Notes under the pieces: generated by a model | What the model saw: only the letters and a program-made list of their open reading frames with translations | Told to the model about the DNA's origin: nothing | Database searches by the model: none | DNA from: G965279355 sp965279355 | GTDB taxonomy: Bacteria > Pseudomonadota > Alphaproteobacteria > CACIAM-22H2 | DNA: 64,000 bases | Assembly (NCBI GenBank): GCA_965279355.1 | Contig: OZ257155.1 | Coordinates: 3,720,001 to 3,784,000, forward strand | Direction: 5' to 3' | Part shown: positions 17,048-25,374 of the stretch, one piece after another | How the letters are laid out: each line of letters begins with the position of its first letter | Position numbering within the stretch: the stretch's first letter is position 1 | Translations under genes and position numbers: made by a program

Positions 17048-17607
17048 GAGCCGGTCGACGCAACCGGGAAGGGCGGCGTGGCGCCGTCCGGCAGCGGGAT
17101 TTCGTGCGTGTTCAAGGTCATCGCCACCATGGTGTAGTAGCCGATGAGCGCCGTCAGTTCGACAACACCGACAACATCCCAGCGCTTCAGTGCCTTCTTG
17201 TAGACGGCATCGCTGACCGTCTTGTGCCGGTTCAGTTCGTCGGCGAACTCGAATACCGTCAGTGTTTCCTCATCGGCCGTCGGGCGCCGGCCCTCGCGGA
17301 GGTCGGCGATGATGCTGTCTTCGAGGCCCGCCTTGCGCGCCATCTCTTCATGGATGTGCCATTCGAGGTGACAGCGGCAATGCCGGCCGGTGACCAGAAT
17401 GGCAAGTTCATTGAGGCGCGGCGGCAGGGAGGTGCGATAGCGCAGAATCTCGCCAAGCTGCTGCCATTTATCCGCCAGTTCCGGCCGGTGTAGAGCCGCG
17501 CGCAGGGGGCCCCGCAACTGGCCGCGCGGGCCTGACACGATGGCGTCGTAGACGCGCTTCTGATCGGGGGTGAGGTTCTCACCGGAAACGAGAGGGATAC
17601 GCGGCAC
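17044..17607 (-). CDS. Carboxymuconolactone decarboxylase (CMD)-family protein
   Basis: This 187-residue alpha-helical protein is of the CMD/AhpD fold. The core helix reads LNELAILVTGRHCRCHLEWH near residues 66-85 and then IHEEMARKAG. This is the E-W-x-x-H subgroup common in soil proteobacteria, not the redox CxxC type; the two Cys are spaced C-x-C and are probably not a peroxidatic pair. It begins at GTG, 12 bases after the GST stop, and overlaps the amidohydrolase start by four bases. A role with the lactonase-like neighbour, such as a decarboxylation or binding step, is inferred from context only. Confidence 0.82.
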   Translation of the reverse strand: MPRIPLVSGENLTPDQKRVYDAIVSGPRGQLRGPLRAALHRPELADKWQQLGEILRYRTSLPPRLNELAILVTGRHCRCHLEWHIHEEMARKAGLEDSIIADLREGRRPTADEETLTVFEFADELNRHKTVSDAVYKKALKRWDVVGVVELTALIGYYTMVAMTLNTHEIPLPDGATPPFPVASTGS

Positions 17608-17619
17608 CGGGGTTCGCTT

Positions 17620-18237
17620 TCAAAAATCGTCGACGACTTCGGTCGCCTGTGTGGACGGCCTTGCCTTGAATGTCTCGTGCCAGGCCTTGAGGTTGGGATG
17701 ACCGGTGCGCCAGTCGAGAAACGCGAAGCGGAAATCGAGGTAAGACAAGGCGCAGCCGATGCTGAGATGCCCGATCGAATAGGGGCTTTTCTCAAGCGTC
17801 GGGATCTCTTTCTCAAGAGCGGCCAGCGTGGCGTCGGCGCGCTCCGTGAAGTTCTCTAGATGGATCTTCGACTGAATTTCGGCGGGACGCATTAACTCGC
17901 CGCGCCAGAGCAGCAGCAGGTCGAGAAATCCATCGGCCAGTGCCTGCCGCCGCAGCGCTGTGAGCCGCGCCTTGGGCTCCGTCGGAACCAGCTTCGGCGC
18001 GCCGTCCAGATTATCGAGATACTCGCAGATCACCGGCGAGTCATAGAGCGGCGTGCCGTCGTCGAGCACGAGGGTCGGAATCTTCGAAAGGGGATTGTCC
18101 CGCATCAAGTCCGGGTGCGACTTGGTCGCGGCGGCCACGGTGCGGACGCAGTCGAGACGGTCCACGATGTCGCGCTCATGCGCGACGATCATCACCTTGC
18201 GTACGAAGGGCGAGCGGGGAGACCAGTGGAGCTTCAT
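17620..18237 (-). CDS. Glutathione S-transferase family protein
   Basis: This 205-residue protein has the two-domain GST layout. The N-terminal thioredoxin-like domain has MKLHWSPRSPFVRKVMIVAH with Ser in the first loop, NPLSKIPTLVLDDGTPLYDS carrying the cis-Pro, and SPVICEYLD for glutathione contact. An all-helical C-terminal domain follows. The start is set at the ATG that overlaps the flavin reductase stop by four bases. In catabolic operons such proteins often act as maleylacetoacetate-type isomerases or in thiolytic cleavage; the specific reaction here is unknown. Confidence 0.88.
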   Translation of the reverse strand: MKLHWSPRSPFVRKVMIVAHERDIVDRLDCVRTVAAATKSHPDLMRDNPLSKIPTLVLDDGTPLYDSPVICEYLDNLDGAPKLVPTEPKARLTALRRQALADGFLDLLLLWRGELMRPAEIQSKIHLENFTERADATLAALEKEIPTLEKSPYSIGHLSIGCALSYLDFRFAFLDWRTGHPNLKAWHETFKARPSTQATEVVDDF

Positions 18238-18893
18238 GCAGGCTGCGTCTTTGTGGTTTTGTCGCCGACTTCTTCCGGCGCCGTATGATCCGGGGTGGCC
18301 GGGCGCGGGATGACGAACAGCTTGTCGACCACCGAGTATTCCATGTATCCGAGCCGGGCGATCGGCTTGGCGCGGGCCAGATCGACATAACCGTTCACGA
18401 TGATGTTGTCGTCTATGTAGCAATTCACGACTTCACCCAGGACGATCTCCGCCGGGTTCTTCTTGCCGTCGGAGCCGATCATTTCGACCGTTTTCGAGTA
18501 TTTGCATTCGAGGGCGACCGGCGACAGCTTGACCCGTGGCGGCTTCACCAGTTTCGAGGGCACCATTTCCAGGCCTACGCGCGCCGGTTCGCTCACCGAA
18601 GACGCGAAATCTGCCGAGCTGGCGTTCATCTCCTCGCGCAAATCCCAGGTTGCCATGTTGACCACGAACTCGCCGGTTTCCTCGGCGTTGCGCTGCGAAT
18701 CCTTGCGCGGCTTGCTGGCGAACATCACGAAGGGTGGATAGCCCGAGACGATGTTGAAGAAACTGTAGGGGCCGAGATTCACGATGCCGTCGCGGCTGAT
18801 CGTCGTGATCCAGCCGATTGGGCGCGGCGCCACCAGCGCCGTGAACGGGCTGTGCGGCAGTTTGTGGTCGTTGATGCGGGGATCGTATTCCAT
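18234..18893 (-). CDS. Flavin reductase-like, FMN-binding split-barrel protein
   Basis: This 219-residue protein is of the flavin reductase-like domain family. The start is the ATG giving MEYDPRINDHKLPHSP, preceded by AAGGGCC. PFTALVAPRPIGWITTISRD and GIVNLGPYSFFNIVSGYPP are the conserved FMN-binding strand and loop, and RKDSQRNAEETGEFVVNM follows as in the family. It may supply reduced flavin or act as a small flavoenzyme. It follows the CoA-transferase gene by 10 bases and overlaps the GST gene by four. No obvious flavin monooxygenase is in this operon. Confidence 0.87.
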   Translation of the reverse strand: MEYDPRINDHKLPHSPFTALVAPRPIGWITTISRDGIVNLGPYSFFNIVSGYPPFVMFASKPRKDSQRNAEETGEFVVNMATWDLREEMNASSADFASSVSEPARVGLEMVPSKLVKPPRVKLSPVALECKYSKTVEMIGSDGKKNPAEIVLGEVVNCYIDDNIIVNGYVDLARAKPIARLGYMEYSVVDKLFVIPRPATPDHTAPEEVGDKTTKTQPA

Positions 18894-18903
18894 CGGTCGG
18901 CCC

Positions 18904-20118
18904 TTAGATAACGCCGTCCTGTTTGAGAGCCGCGATGTCATCCGGCGTCAGCCCGGCTTCTTTCAGGACCTCCATCGTATGCTGCCCCAGGCCGGGCGGC
19001 GCCCGGTCGTGCACGATCGGGCTCTGCGAGAAGCGCATCGGGTTCGCCACCTGTGTCACTTTTCCGGCAATCGGGTGCGGTACATCGACGAGCGTACCGC
19101 GATGCTTGATCTGCACATCTTCGAAAGCCTGCGGGATGGAATTGATCGGACCGGACGGCACGCCGGCCTTTTCCAGACGGTCGAGCAAGTCCGCGCGATT
19201 CCGCTTGGCAAAGGCTTCGTTCAGATAGCCGTACATCTCGTCGCGGTTCTGCACACGGCCTGAGTTTTTGATGAAGCGTGGATCGCGCAGCTGCGGATGA
19301 TCCAGCACATCGCACAGCTTCGCGTACTGACCGTCATTGCCGACGGCCAGCACCATCTGGCCATCCGCGCATTTGAAGACCTGCTGCGGCATGATGTTTG
19401 GATGGCCGTTGCCATAGCGCTTCGGCGCTTTGCCGCTGAGCAGGAAATTCATCGCTTGGTTCGCCAGCATGGCGGACTGCACGTCGAGCATGGCGAGATC
19501 GATGTAGTTGCCTTCGCCGGTCCGGTCGCGGTGCGCCAGTGCGGAGAGGGCTGCGATGGTCGCGTACATGCCGGTCATCAGGTCGACGATCGGGACGCCG
19601 ACCTTCTGCGGGTTGCCGCCGGTGTCTTCAGGCTCGCCGGTGATGCTCATGAGGCCGCCCATGGCCTGGATCATGAAGTCATAGGCGGCGTTTTCCGCGC
19701 GCGGCCCGCTCTGCCCGAAACCGGTGATCGAGCAGTAGATCAGTTTCGGATTGACCTTTTTCAGGTCCTCATAGGCGAGGCCGTAGCGGGCCAGCGCGCC
19801 GACCTTGAAATTCTCGAACACGATGTCGACGCGCTTGGCGAGCGAGCGGACCAGTTCCTGTCCCTTCGGCTTGGTCAGGTCGACGGTCAGGGACCGTTTC
19901 GCGCGATTGGTGCAGAGGAAATAACCTGAGTCCCGAGTCTCGCTGCCGTCGCTAGCCTTGAGGAAGGGCGGGCCCCAGCCGCGTGTCTCGTCGCCGCTAT
20001 CCGGCCTTTCGACCTTGATGACATCCGCGCCGAGATCGGCGAGCTGCTGTGTTGCCCACGGCCCCGCCATGACGCGGCTGAGATCGAGAACCCGAACGTG
20101 AGAAAGAGGACCGGCCAT
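18904..20118 (-). CDS. CaiB/BaiF family III CoA-transferase
   Basis: This 404-residue CoA-transferase is of the formyl-CoA transferase family. The start is the ATG giving MAGPLSHVRVLDL; further upstream codons look non-coding. Family marks are VMAGPWATQQLADLGADVIK, ENFKVGALARYGL and the catalytic Asp179 in VDLMTGMYA. It would move CoA between acids, activating a substrate without ATP. It is the first gene of the minus-strand operon ending at the amidohydrolase. It diverges from an enoyl-CoA hydratase (179 bases between starts), suggesting that activation is followed by hydration of an enoyl-CoA. Confidence 0.92.
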   Translation of the reverse strand: MAGPLSHVRVLDLSRVMAGPWATQQLADLGADVIKVERPDSGDETRGWGPPFLKASDGSETRDSGYFLCTNRAKRSLTVDLTKPKGQELVRSLAKRVDIVFENFKVGALARYGLAYEDLKKVNPKLIYCSITGFGQSGPRAENAAYDFMIQAMGGLMSITGEPEDTGGNPQKVGVPIVDLMTGMYATIAALSALAHRDRTGEGNYIDLAMLDVQSAMLANQAMNFLLSGKAPKRYGNGHPNIMPQQVFKCADGQMVLAVGNDGQYAKLCDVLDHPQLRDPRFIKNSGRVQNRDEMYGYLNEAFAKRNRADLLDRLEKAGVPSGPINSIPQAFEDVQIKHRGTLVDVPHPIAGKVTQVANPMRFSQSPIVHDRAPPGLGQHTMEVLKEAGLTPDDIAALKQDGVI

Positions 20119-20296
20119 GTGCCCCTGTGCTGTCCGTTGCGCTTGTTGTTGAAATGGACGTCGCACGGAACATATCGGCTTGGGCGGCCCGGTCAATGGT
20201 CCCCGCCGCGGCGGCGGTGGGCAGGCTGGCATCGTTCTTGAGACGTCGCCGTCCCTATGCCATTAAAGCCGCAACCAGAGGGAGAAGCGCGGCGCC

Positions 20297-21061
20297 ATGT
20301 CTCAGATCATCGTCGATAAAGTGGGTAAGGTCGCGACCGTAACGCTGGATATCCCGCCGGTGAATGCGCTCAGCCAGGCGCGTTACCAGGAATTGACCGA
20401 AATCTTCGACGGCATGAGCAAACGGGACGACGTGCACTGCGTCGTGCTCGGCGCGCGCGGAACCAAGGCGTTTTGCGCCGGTCTGGATCTCAAGGAGTTC
20501 AAGGAACAGTCGGTCGAGAAGGACCCGGAGCGCGCGCTGATCGTGCGTGCGACCTACAAGGCAGTCCAGACCTGTGCCATTCCGGTGATCGCTTCCATTG
20601 ACGGGCCGGCACTGGGTGCCGGCGCTGCCCTCGCGGCGATGTGCGATATTCGCGTCGCGTCCGAACGCGCCTCATTCTCAATGCCGGAGATCAATGTCGG
20701 CCGCTGCGGCGGCGGCGCCTTCATGGGGCGTTTGGTTCCTCAGGGGATGCTGCGGCTGATGTATTTCACGGGAGAGCCGATCAGCGCACATGACGCTTTC
20801 CGGGTTGGCCTTGTCGATCAGCTGGTCCCGTCGCGCAAGCTGGAAAAGACGGTGTTCGAGCTTGCGGAGACGATCGCCAGCAAGAGTCCAATCGGCCTCC
20901 GGCTCGCCAAGCGCGCGCTTAACGAATCAGAGTTCCTGCCGGTCCATGAAGGCTACATTGTCGAGCAGGGCTTCAGCACCCAGCTTTTGGCGACCGAGGA
21001 CGCCCGCGAGGCGACGCGAGCCGTGTTAGAGAAGAGAAAGCCGAATTTCGTAGGGCGGTAA
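20297..21061 (+). CDS. Enoyl-CoA hydratase/isomerase (crotonase) family protein
   Basis: This 254-residue crotonase-fold protein has the CoA and oxyanion motifs KAFCAGLDLKEF and IDGPALGAGAALAAMCDIRV. The second catalytic Glu is present in SFSMPEINVG, but the first (in the usual GGGxEL segment) reads GAGAALA, so it is replaced by Ala. Many isomerases, hydrolases and lyases in this family lack that residue, so simple hydratase activity is less certain. GGAGAAG precedes the ATG. It stands alone on the plus strand, opposite the CoA-transferase operon. Confidence 0.88.
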   Translation: MSQIIVDKVGKVATVTLDIPPVNALSQARYQELTEIFDGMSKRDDVHCVVLGARGTKAFCAGLDLKEFKEQSVEKDPERALIVRATYKAVQTCAIPVIASIDGPALGAGAALAAMCDIRVASERASFSMPEINVGRCGGGAFMGRLVPQGMLRLMYFTGEPISAHDAFRVGLVDQLVPSRKLEKTVFELAETIASKSPIGLRLAKRALNESEFLPVHEGYIVEQGFSTQLLATEDAREATRAVLEKRKPNFVGR

Positions 21062-21063
21062 TC

Positions 21064-21095
21064 GCATCCCGCATCAACGGCATGGCGCGGGATGC
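21064..21095. terminator. Hairpin between convergent genes
   Basis: GCATCCCGC at 21064-21072 and GCGGGATGC at 21087-21095 form a perfect 9-bp stem with a 14-base loop, between the enoyl-CoA hydratase and the convergent Bug receptor gene. This placement suits a bidirectional terminator; there is no strong T-run on either side. Confidence 0.5.
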
Positions 21096-21100
21096 CTCCG

Positions 21101-22081
21101 TCATTCGAGGGTGATCTTCGCCGTTTCGATCACCTTGCCGAAGTCGCGCAGATCTTTTTCGATCAGCGCTGCGAATTCTGCCGGCGTGCTGCCGACCGCG
21201 GTGGTGCCGAGCTTGGCGAAAAACTCCTGCGCTTCGCGCGATTTCAGATATTCGGCAGCGGCGGCGCTGAGCTTGTTGACGATCGCCGCCGGCGTGCGTG
21301 CGGGTGCGAGGAAGCCGTTCCATGCGGTCACGTCGAAGCCGGGAATCGTTTCCGCGACCGTCGGAACGTTGGGCATGAGCGGCGACCGCGCCTTGCTGGA
21401 AATGGCCAGCGCGACAAGGGTGCCAGCTTCGACCTGGGGGACGGCCGTCGTCATAGTGTCGAAGGCGAACGGGATCTCGCCGGCCATCAGGGACGCCAAC
21501 AGCGCGCCGGAGCCGCGATAGGGAACGTGGACGGCCTGCGTCGCGGTCGCCTGCATGAAGATCTCGGTCGACAGATGCTGGCTGCCGCCCACGCCGCCGC
21601 TGCCGTAATTGAGCTTGCCCGGTGTCGATTTGAGTTTGGCGATCAGGTCGCTGACCGTTTTCACCCCGAAGCCGGGATGCGCGAGCAGAAGATTGGGGCT
21701 GTACGAGACGAGTGAAATCGGCGCGAAGTCCTTGATCGGATCGAACGCGATGTTCTTGGTGAGGTGCGGCGTGATCGACAGGGTGCTGATGAAGCCGAAC
21801 TGGATCACGTAACCATCCGGGGGCGCCTTGGCTACATAGTTGGTCGCGATCACGCCGTTGGCGCCGGGCATGTTCTCGACCAGGAAGGGCCGGCCCAGCT
21901 TCGCCGTCAGTTTTTCCGAAACAACGCGGGCGACCGTATCGGCGGTGCCGCCGGTGGTCGAGCCGACGATGACGCGGACCGGCTTTGTCGGATAGGACGC
22001 AGCATCCTGCTGTGCCTGGGCAGGCGAAAGGGACGCTGCCGCGAACATTGCACCGGCCGTCAGTACGAATTTGAGTGTCAT
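21101..22081 (-). CDS. Bug-family (TTT) solute receptor
   Basis: This 326-residue secreted receptor has GGAGGAAAAATC before ATG and a signal peptide ending near LSPAQAQ. Bug marks include YPTKPVRVIVGSTTGGTADT, GRPFLVENMPGANGVIATNY and LMPNVPTVAETIPGFD. It is the last gene of the minus arm of the IclR island, separated from the aldo/keto reductase by 119 bases that hold a copy of the TTCCG-N5-CGGAA site, so it may have its own IclR-responsive promoter. It may share TctB/TctA at 26419-28392 with the other receptor of the island. Confidence 0.92.
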   Translation of the reverse strand: MTLKFVLTAGAMFAAASLSPAQAQQDAASYPTKPVRVIVGSTTGGTADTVARVVSEKLTAKLGRPFLVENMPGANGVIATNYVAKAPPDGYVIQFGFISTLSITPHLTKNIAFDPIKDFAPISLVSYSPNLLLAHPGFGVKTVSDLIAKLKSTPGKLNYGSGGVGGSQHLSTEIFMQATATQAVHVPYRGSGALLASLMAGEIPFAFDTMTTAVPQVEAGTLVALAISSKARSPLMPNVPTVAETIPGFDVTAWNGFLAPARTPAAIVNKLSAAAAEYLKSREAQEFFAKLGTTAVGSTPAEFAALIEKDLRDFGKVIETAKITLE

Positions 22082-22115
22082 GATTTTTCCTCCCCAGGCG
22101 CCAGTCGAAGGCTGG

Positions 22116-22150
22116 TTTCCGCTATACGGAAAATCTTCCGATGATCGAAG
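22116..22150. promoter_or_regulatory. Candidate IclR operator before the minus-arm Bug gene
   Basis: TTTCCG-CTATA-CGGAAA at 22116-22132 is a perfect inverted repeat with a 5-base centre. A weaker copy, TTCCG-ATGAT-CGAAG, follows at 22136-22150, with centres 19 bases apart. The same motif and the same 19-base spacing occur in the divergent region at 25262-25296. Confidence 0.6.
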
Positions 22151-22200
22151 CGTAGGTTTTTGGGTTATCGCAAGTCAAGGGTGCCGCCGGGATCGGCGCG

Positions 22201-23151
22201 TCAGGTTTCGGCGGTTTCGTTGACGACGCGGGCAAAAATTTCCGCGAGGCGCTCGCGGGTTTTTGCCGGCAGCGGCGGCGCTGAAATAGACTGCAGGTTC
22301 TGCGCGAGATGCGCGACGCTGCCCGTGCCGGTGATGACGACGTCGATTCCAGGCGAATGCCGGCAAAACCGGTAGGCGGCCTCGTTCAGCGAGGCGGCAA
22401 CACCCGGCTCCAACAGAAAGCCCAGAGGATTGGCGGGATCCACGGCGTCCGCATCCACCTCGCCGGTGCCGATGAGCTTTCTGACCAGAGCGTTCGCGGT
22501 TTCATGTTGTGCCAGGGGGCCGCGCACCGCGTACATGCAGAGTGTGCCTAGGTCATTCTTTTTAGCCGCGGGCAGGACGGTTCGCGCGGCGGTCTGATTG
22601 ACGAAGTTGAATCCGACCATGAGCACGTCGAACAATCCGTCGGTGGCCGCGCGCTGCAGCATCTTGTGTTTGCTGTCCTCGGCAAACCGCTCCGTAAGGC
22701 CGGTAAACCGCACCTTGCCTGATTCGATCAGACGCTTCATGGCCGGGAGGATTTCGGTGACGGCGTGGTCGTACTGCGCTTCCGTGACGCCATGCAGCTG
22801 CATGATGTCGATGCGGTCCGTGCCGAGACGCTTGAGCGCTTCGTCGACACGTTGGGTGAAGTCCGCCGCACTAATCAGGACAGTCGAGGCGCCATCAACG
22901 GTGATAAAGGCCTTGGTGGAGATCACCACGTCGTTCCGCCGGCCGCGGATCGCTTCGCCGACGATGGCCTCGGTGCCGTAAATGGCAGCCGTATCCAGCA
23001 GGGTGACACCCTGGTCGAGCGCGCTGCGCACCAGCGCCACCGACGATTCGCGGCTGGCGCCCTGCGACTGGCCGAGCCTGCTTTTGCCGCCGGCCCCCAG
23101 TGCCGCGATGCTGACCGCGAGGCCGGTGCGGCCAAGTTGAACTTTTTGCAT
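22201..23151 (-). CDS. Aldo/keto reductase
   Basis: This 316-residue NADP-dependent reductase has the AKR barrel. The catalytic tetrad is complete: Asp53 and Tyr58 in LLDTAAIYGTEAIVGEA, Lys80 in VVISTKAF and His120 in DIMQLHGV. The cofactor region near the C-terminus reads ITGTGSVAHLAQNL. Such enzymes interconvert aldehydes or sugars with alcohols; a D-threo-aldose or pyridoxal-type dehydrogenase is possible. It starts 21 bases after the IclR stop, in a run of enolase-superfamily enzyme, IclR and this gene, which suggests sugar or sugar-acid catabolism. Confidence 0.9.
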   Translation of the reverse strand: MQKVQLGRTGLAVSIAALGAGGKSRLGQSQGASRESSVALVRSALDQGVTLLDTAAIYGTEAIVGEAIRGRRNDVVISTKAFITVDGASTVLISAADFTQRVDEALKRLGTDRIDIMQLHGVTEAQYDHAVTEILPAMKRLIESGKVRFTGLTERFAEDSKHKMLQRAATDGLFDVLMVGFNFVNQTAARTVLPAAKKNDLGTLCMYAVRGPLAQHETANALVRKLIGTGEVDADAVDPANPLGFLLEPGVAASLNEAAYRFCRHSPGIDVVITGTGSVAHLAQNLQSISAPPLPAKTRERLAEIFARVVNETAET

Positions 23152-23172
23152 TATTTCGTTCCGGTGTTTCGT

Positions 23173-24003
23173 CTAGACGCGGTCGTAGAGCGCGGTCTTG
23201 CTGGATTGCTCGTGGATCATCATGAGCTGCTCGATGGCCTTGGCGGCGCCGCGAAGCCTTGGCAGGTAGTCCTTGATCATTGTCGCGGTGCTCACCCGCG
23301 CGACGTCGCAGCCGATACCCAATGCGGCTTGAAGTGTGCCGCCGGCGTTGAGCGGCACAGCGATCGAGCGATGGCCCATCATCGTTTCCTGATCGTTAAC
23401 GGCCCAGCCTTTCTTGCGGACATCCTTGAGTTCGGCAAGCAGGCGATCCATGGAATCGATGGTCCGTGGTGTCAGCGCCTCAATGCGGCGCCCCTTGTAG
23501 CGCGCGATCACATCGCGATCGGGGAGGGCGGCCAGCAGCAGCTTGCCCGGCGACGTCGCATGCGCCGGATAACGGGTGCCGACCGACATATAGTCGCGGT
23601 TGAGCTGCCTGGCCGTGGCACGCGCGACATAGACCACATCGGTTCCGTCGAGGACCGAGATCGAGCAGCTTCCCTCCATCTTCTCGGTTAGGTCAGCGAG
23701 ATGCGGCTGAGCGAGGTGCGCGAACGGCATCGAGGACAGATAGGAAAAGCCCAGCTGCAGCACGCGTGGCAGCAGGCGAAAGCGCGTGCCGTCCGCGGTC
23801 GCATAGCCCAGCTGCTGCAGGGTGCGCAGCACGCGACGCGCGGAACCCGGCGTGAGATTAGTCTTCCGTGCGACCGCGCTCAAAGTCATGGTCGGATCGG
23901 TGGCGTTGAAGGCCTCGATGACGGCGAGACCCTTGGCGAGTGACTGGATGAATTCATTGTCGTCGCTGCGCAGGCTGCCCGGCTTGTTGTCCGTTTCATC
24001 CAT
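23173..24003 (-). CDS. IclR-family transcriptional regulator
   Basis: This 276-residue regulator has an N-terminal winged helix (TLSAVARKTNLTPGSARRVL, then TLQQLGYATADGTRFRL, about residues 40-76) and a C-terminal effector domain (MSVGTRYPAHATSPGKLLLA and NAGGTLQAALGIGCDVAR). AGGAGAA precedes the ATG. It lies inside the minus arm, 11 bases after the enolase-superfamily gene. Tandem TTCCG-N5-CGGAA sites sit in the divergent promoter of the island and before the 21101 receptor, and similar palindromes are usual IclR targets. The effector is probably the imported acid or a product of it. Confidence 0.92.
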   Translation of the reverse strand: MDETDNKPGSLRSDDNEFIQSLAKGLAVIEAFNATDPTMTLSAVARKTNLTPGSARRVLRTLQQLGYATADGTRFRLLPRVLQLGFSYLSSMPFAHLAQPHLADLTEKMEGSCSISVLDGTDVVYVARATARQLNRDYMSVGTRYPAHATSPGKLLLAALPDRDVIARYKGRRIEALTPRTIDSMDRLLAELKDVRKKGWAVNDQETMMGHRSIAVPLNAGGTLQAALGIGCDVARVSTATMIKDYLPRLRGAAKAIEQLMMIHEQSSKTALYDRV

Positions 24004-24014
24004 TGATGCTTCTC

Positions 24015-25193
24015 CTAACGCGGCGGCCGGGAGCGAACGAAGGCTTCATCCACGTCGATGCCCCAGCCGGGGCCCTGCGGGACCAGCAGATCTCCGTTCT
24101 CGACTGTCAGCGGGGCTTTCAGGAATTGCGGCTTCCAGGGCACATCCTCGGGGTCGTATTCCACGCAGCGCAGATTGGGGATGGCGGCGGCAAAGTGCGC
24201 GCTGATCACGTCGCTCAGCACGCCGCCGCAGAAATTGTGGGTCGAGATGTTGACCTCATGGACCTCGGCGAGCGCCGCCATCTTGAAGGCTTCGAGATAG
24301 CCGTTCCAGATAAGATCGATGATCGCGACATCGACAGCACCCGCTTCCAGGAAGGGACGATGGCCGATGCGGCCATAGAGCGCCTCCAGCGAGGCGATCG
24401 GGAAGCGGGCCGTATCGCGGATCCGCTTCAGTGCTTTCGGGTCGTAGGTATCCACTTCCAGCCAGGCGAGCCGGTAGGGCTCGACGGCGCGGACGACTTC
24501 GAGGAAGCCCTCCGTCTTGAAGTGAAAATTGATGTCGAGCATGAGATCGACATCCGGCCCCAGCCCTTCGCGCAGGGCGGCGAGCTGGCGGGTGAGCGTA
24601 TTGAGTGTCTGCCGGCTGAGGTTGAGCTCGGGATAACCCGGCGTGTACGCGAACCCCGGTCCGATATTGGCGAAGCCGCCGCCCGGTGCTTCGGCGACCA
24701 GTCCGGTCTTCACGGCCTTGAAGCCACCCTTGCGGGCTTCTTCGCCAAGCCGTGCCCAGTCGTCATAGTTCTTGAGCGGCGGCTTCCCGAGCATCTCCGC
24801 GTGTCGCACGCGATAGGTGCCGATATGCGACCAGTAGACCGGCACGCGGTCGCGCAGCGCGCCGCCGAGTAGCGCATGCACGGGAACGCCAAGCGCTTTG
24901 CCTTTAACGTCGAGCAGCGCGTTGATGAGCGCGCTGATGGCATTCTGATTGATACCGCCGCTCGCCTGGATGGTCCGGCCTCGCAGAAGTGCTGCGATCC
25001 GCTCGATATGCAGCGGGTCTAGGCCCACGATCAGCTCGCCGAGGGCGTGAATGATGCCAGTGACGCCCGCCGTCCCGAAATGCTCGCCGTATTCCGACCA
25101 GCCGACGATGCCGTCATCGGTGGTGAGCTTGACGAAGCAGACGCGACGAAATCCCCCGTCGGCCTGCAGCGTTTCGACGCGCGCGATCTTCAT
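24015..25193 (-). CDS. Mandelate racemase/muconate lactonizing-family (enolase superfamily) enzyme 1
   Basis: This 392-residue protein starts at ATG after GGAGGAAAC. The capping domain covers about residues 1-125, followed by the barrel. The metal-binding acids are the Asp of LMLDINFHF, the Glu of LAWLEVDTYD and the Glu of PIASLEALYG. A Lys in FKAVKTGLV and a His in VNISTHNFCGG could be general bases. It probably dehydrates or epimerises a sugar acid; the second-metal motif LEVD differs from the usual EEP and may define a separate subgroup. It is the first gene of the minus arm and shares the IclR operator region with the plus arm. Confidence 0.9.
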   Translation of the reverse strand: MKIARVETLQADGGFRRVCFVKLTTDDGIVGWSEYGEHFGTAGVTGIIHALGELIVGLDPLHIERIAALLRGRTIQASGGINQNAISALINALLDVKGKALGVPVHALLGGALRDRVPVYWSHIGTYRVRHAEMLGKPPLKNYDDWARLGEEARKGGFKAVKTGLVAEAPGGGFANIGPGFAYTPGYPELNLSRQTLNTLTRQLAALREGLGPDVDLMLDINFHFKTEGFLEVVRAVEPYRLAWLEVDTYDPKALKRIRDTARFPIASLEALYGRIGHRPFLEAGAVDVAIIDLIWNGYLEAFKMAALAEVHEVNISTHNFCGGVLSDVISAHFAAAIPNLRCVEYDPEDVPWKPQFLKAPLTVENGDLLVPQGPGWGIDVDEAFVRSRPPR

Positions 25194-25261
25194 GTTTCCT
25201 CCGCACCGGGCCTCTGGCGGGCCCGCTCAGCCATTGACTCGGTCAGACCCGGATGCAACAA

Positions 25262-25296
25262 TTCCGACCTTCGGAAATACTTCCGGTATACGGAAG
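25262..25296. promoter_or_regulatory. Tandem candidate IclR operators in divergent promoter
   Basis: Two copies of TTCCG-N5-CGGAA lie at 25262-25276 and 25281-25295, the second extended to 17 bases (CTTCCGGTATACGGAAG). Their centres are 19 bases apart, about two helical turns. They sit between the minus arm (enolase-superfamily gene) and the plus arm (Bug-TctBA operon), the ideal place for one regulator to control both. A third and a weak fourth copy lie at 22116-22150. Confidence 0.65.
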
Positions 25297-25374
25297 AATG
25301 GCAGAACGGCGGAACGCCGTCCACACCCGTTCACGTCGTATTCTCTGCCAGTGGCAATAAAAGGGGAGACGTCC

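Noticed and set aside
17044..17607. AhpD-type peroxidatic Cys pair in the CMD-like protein
   Set aside because: The two Cys are C-x-C, not C-x-x-C, and the conserved E-W-x-x-H pattern points to the non-redox subgroup.
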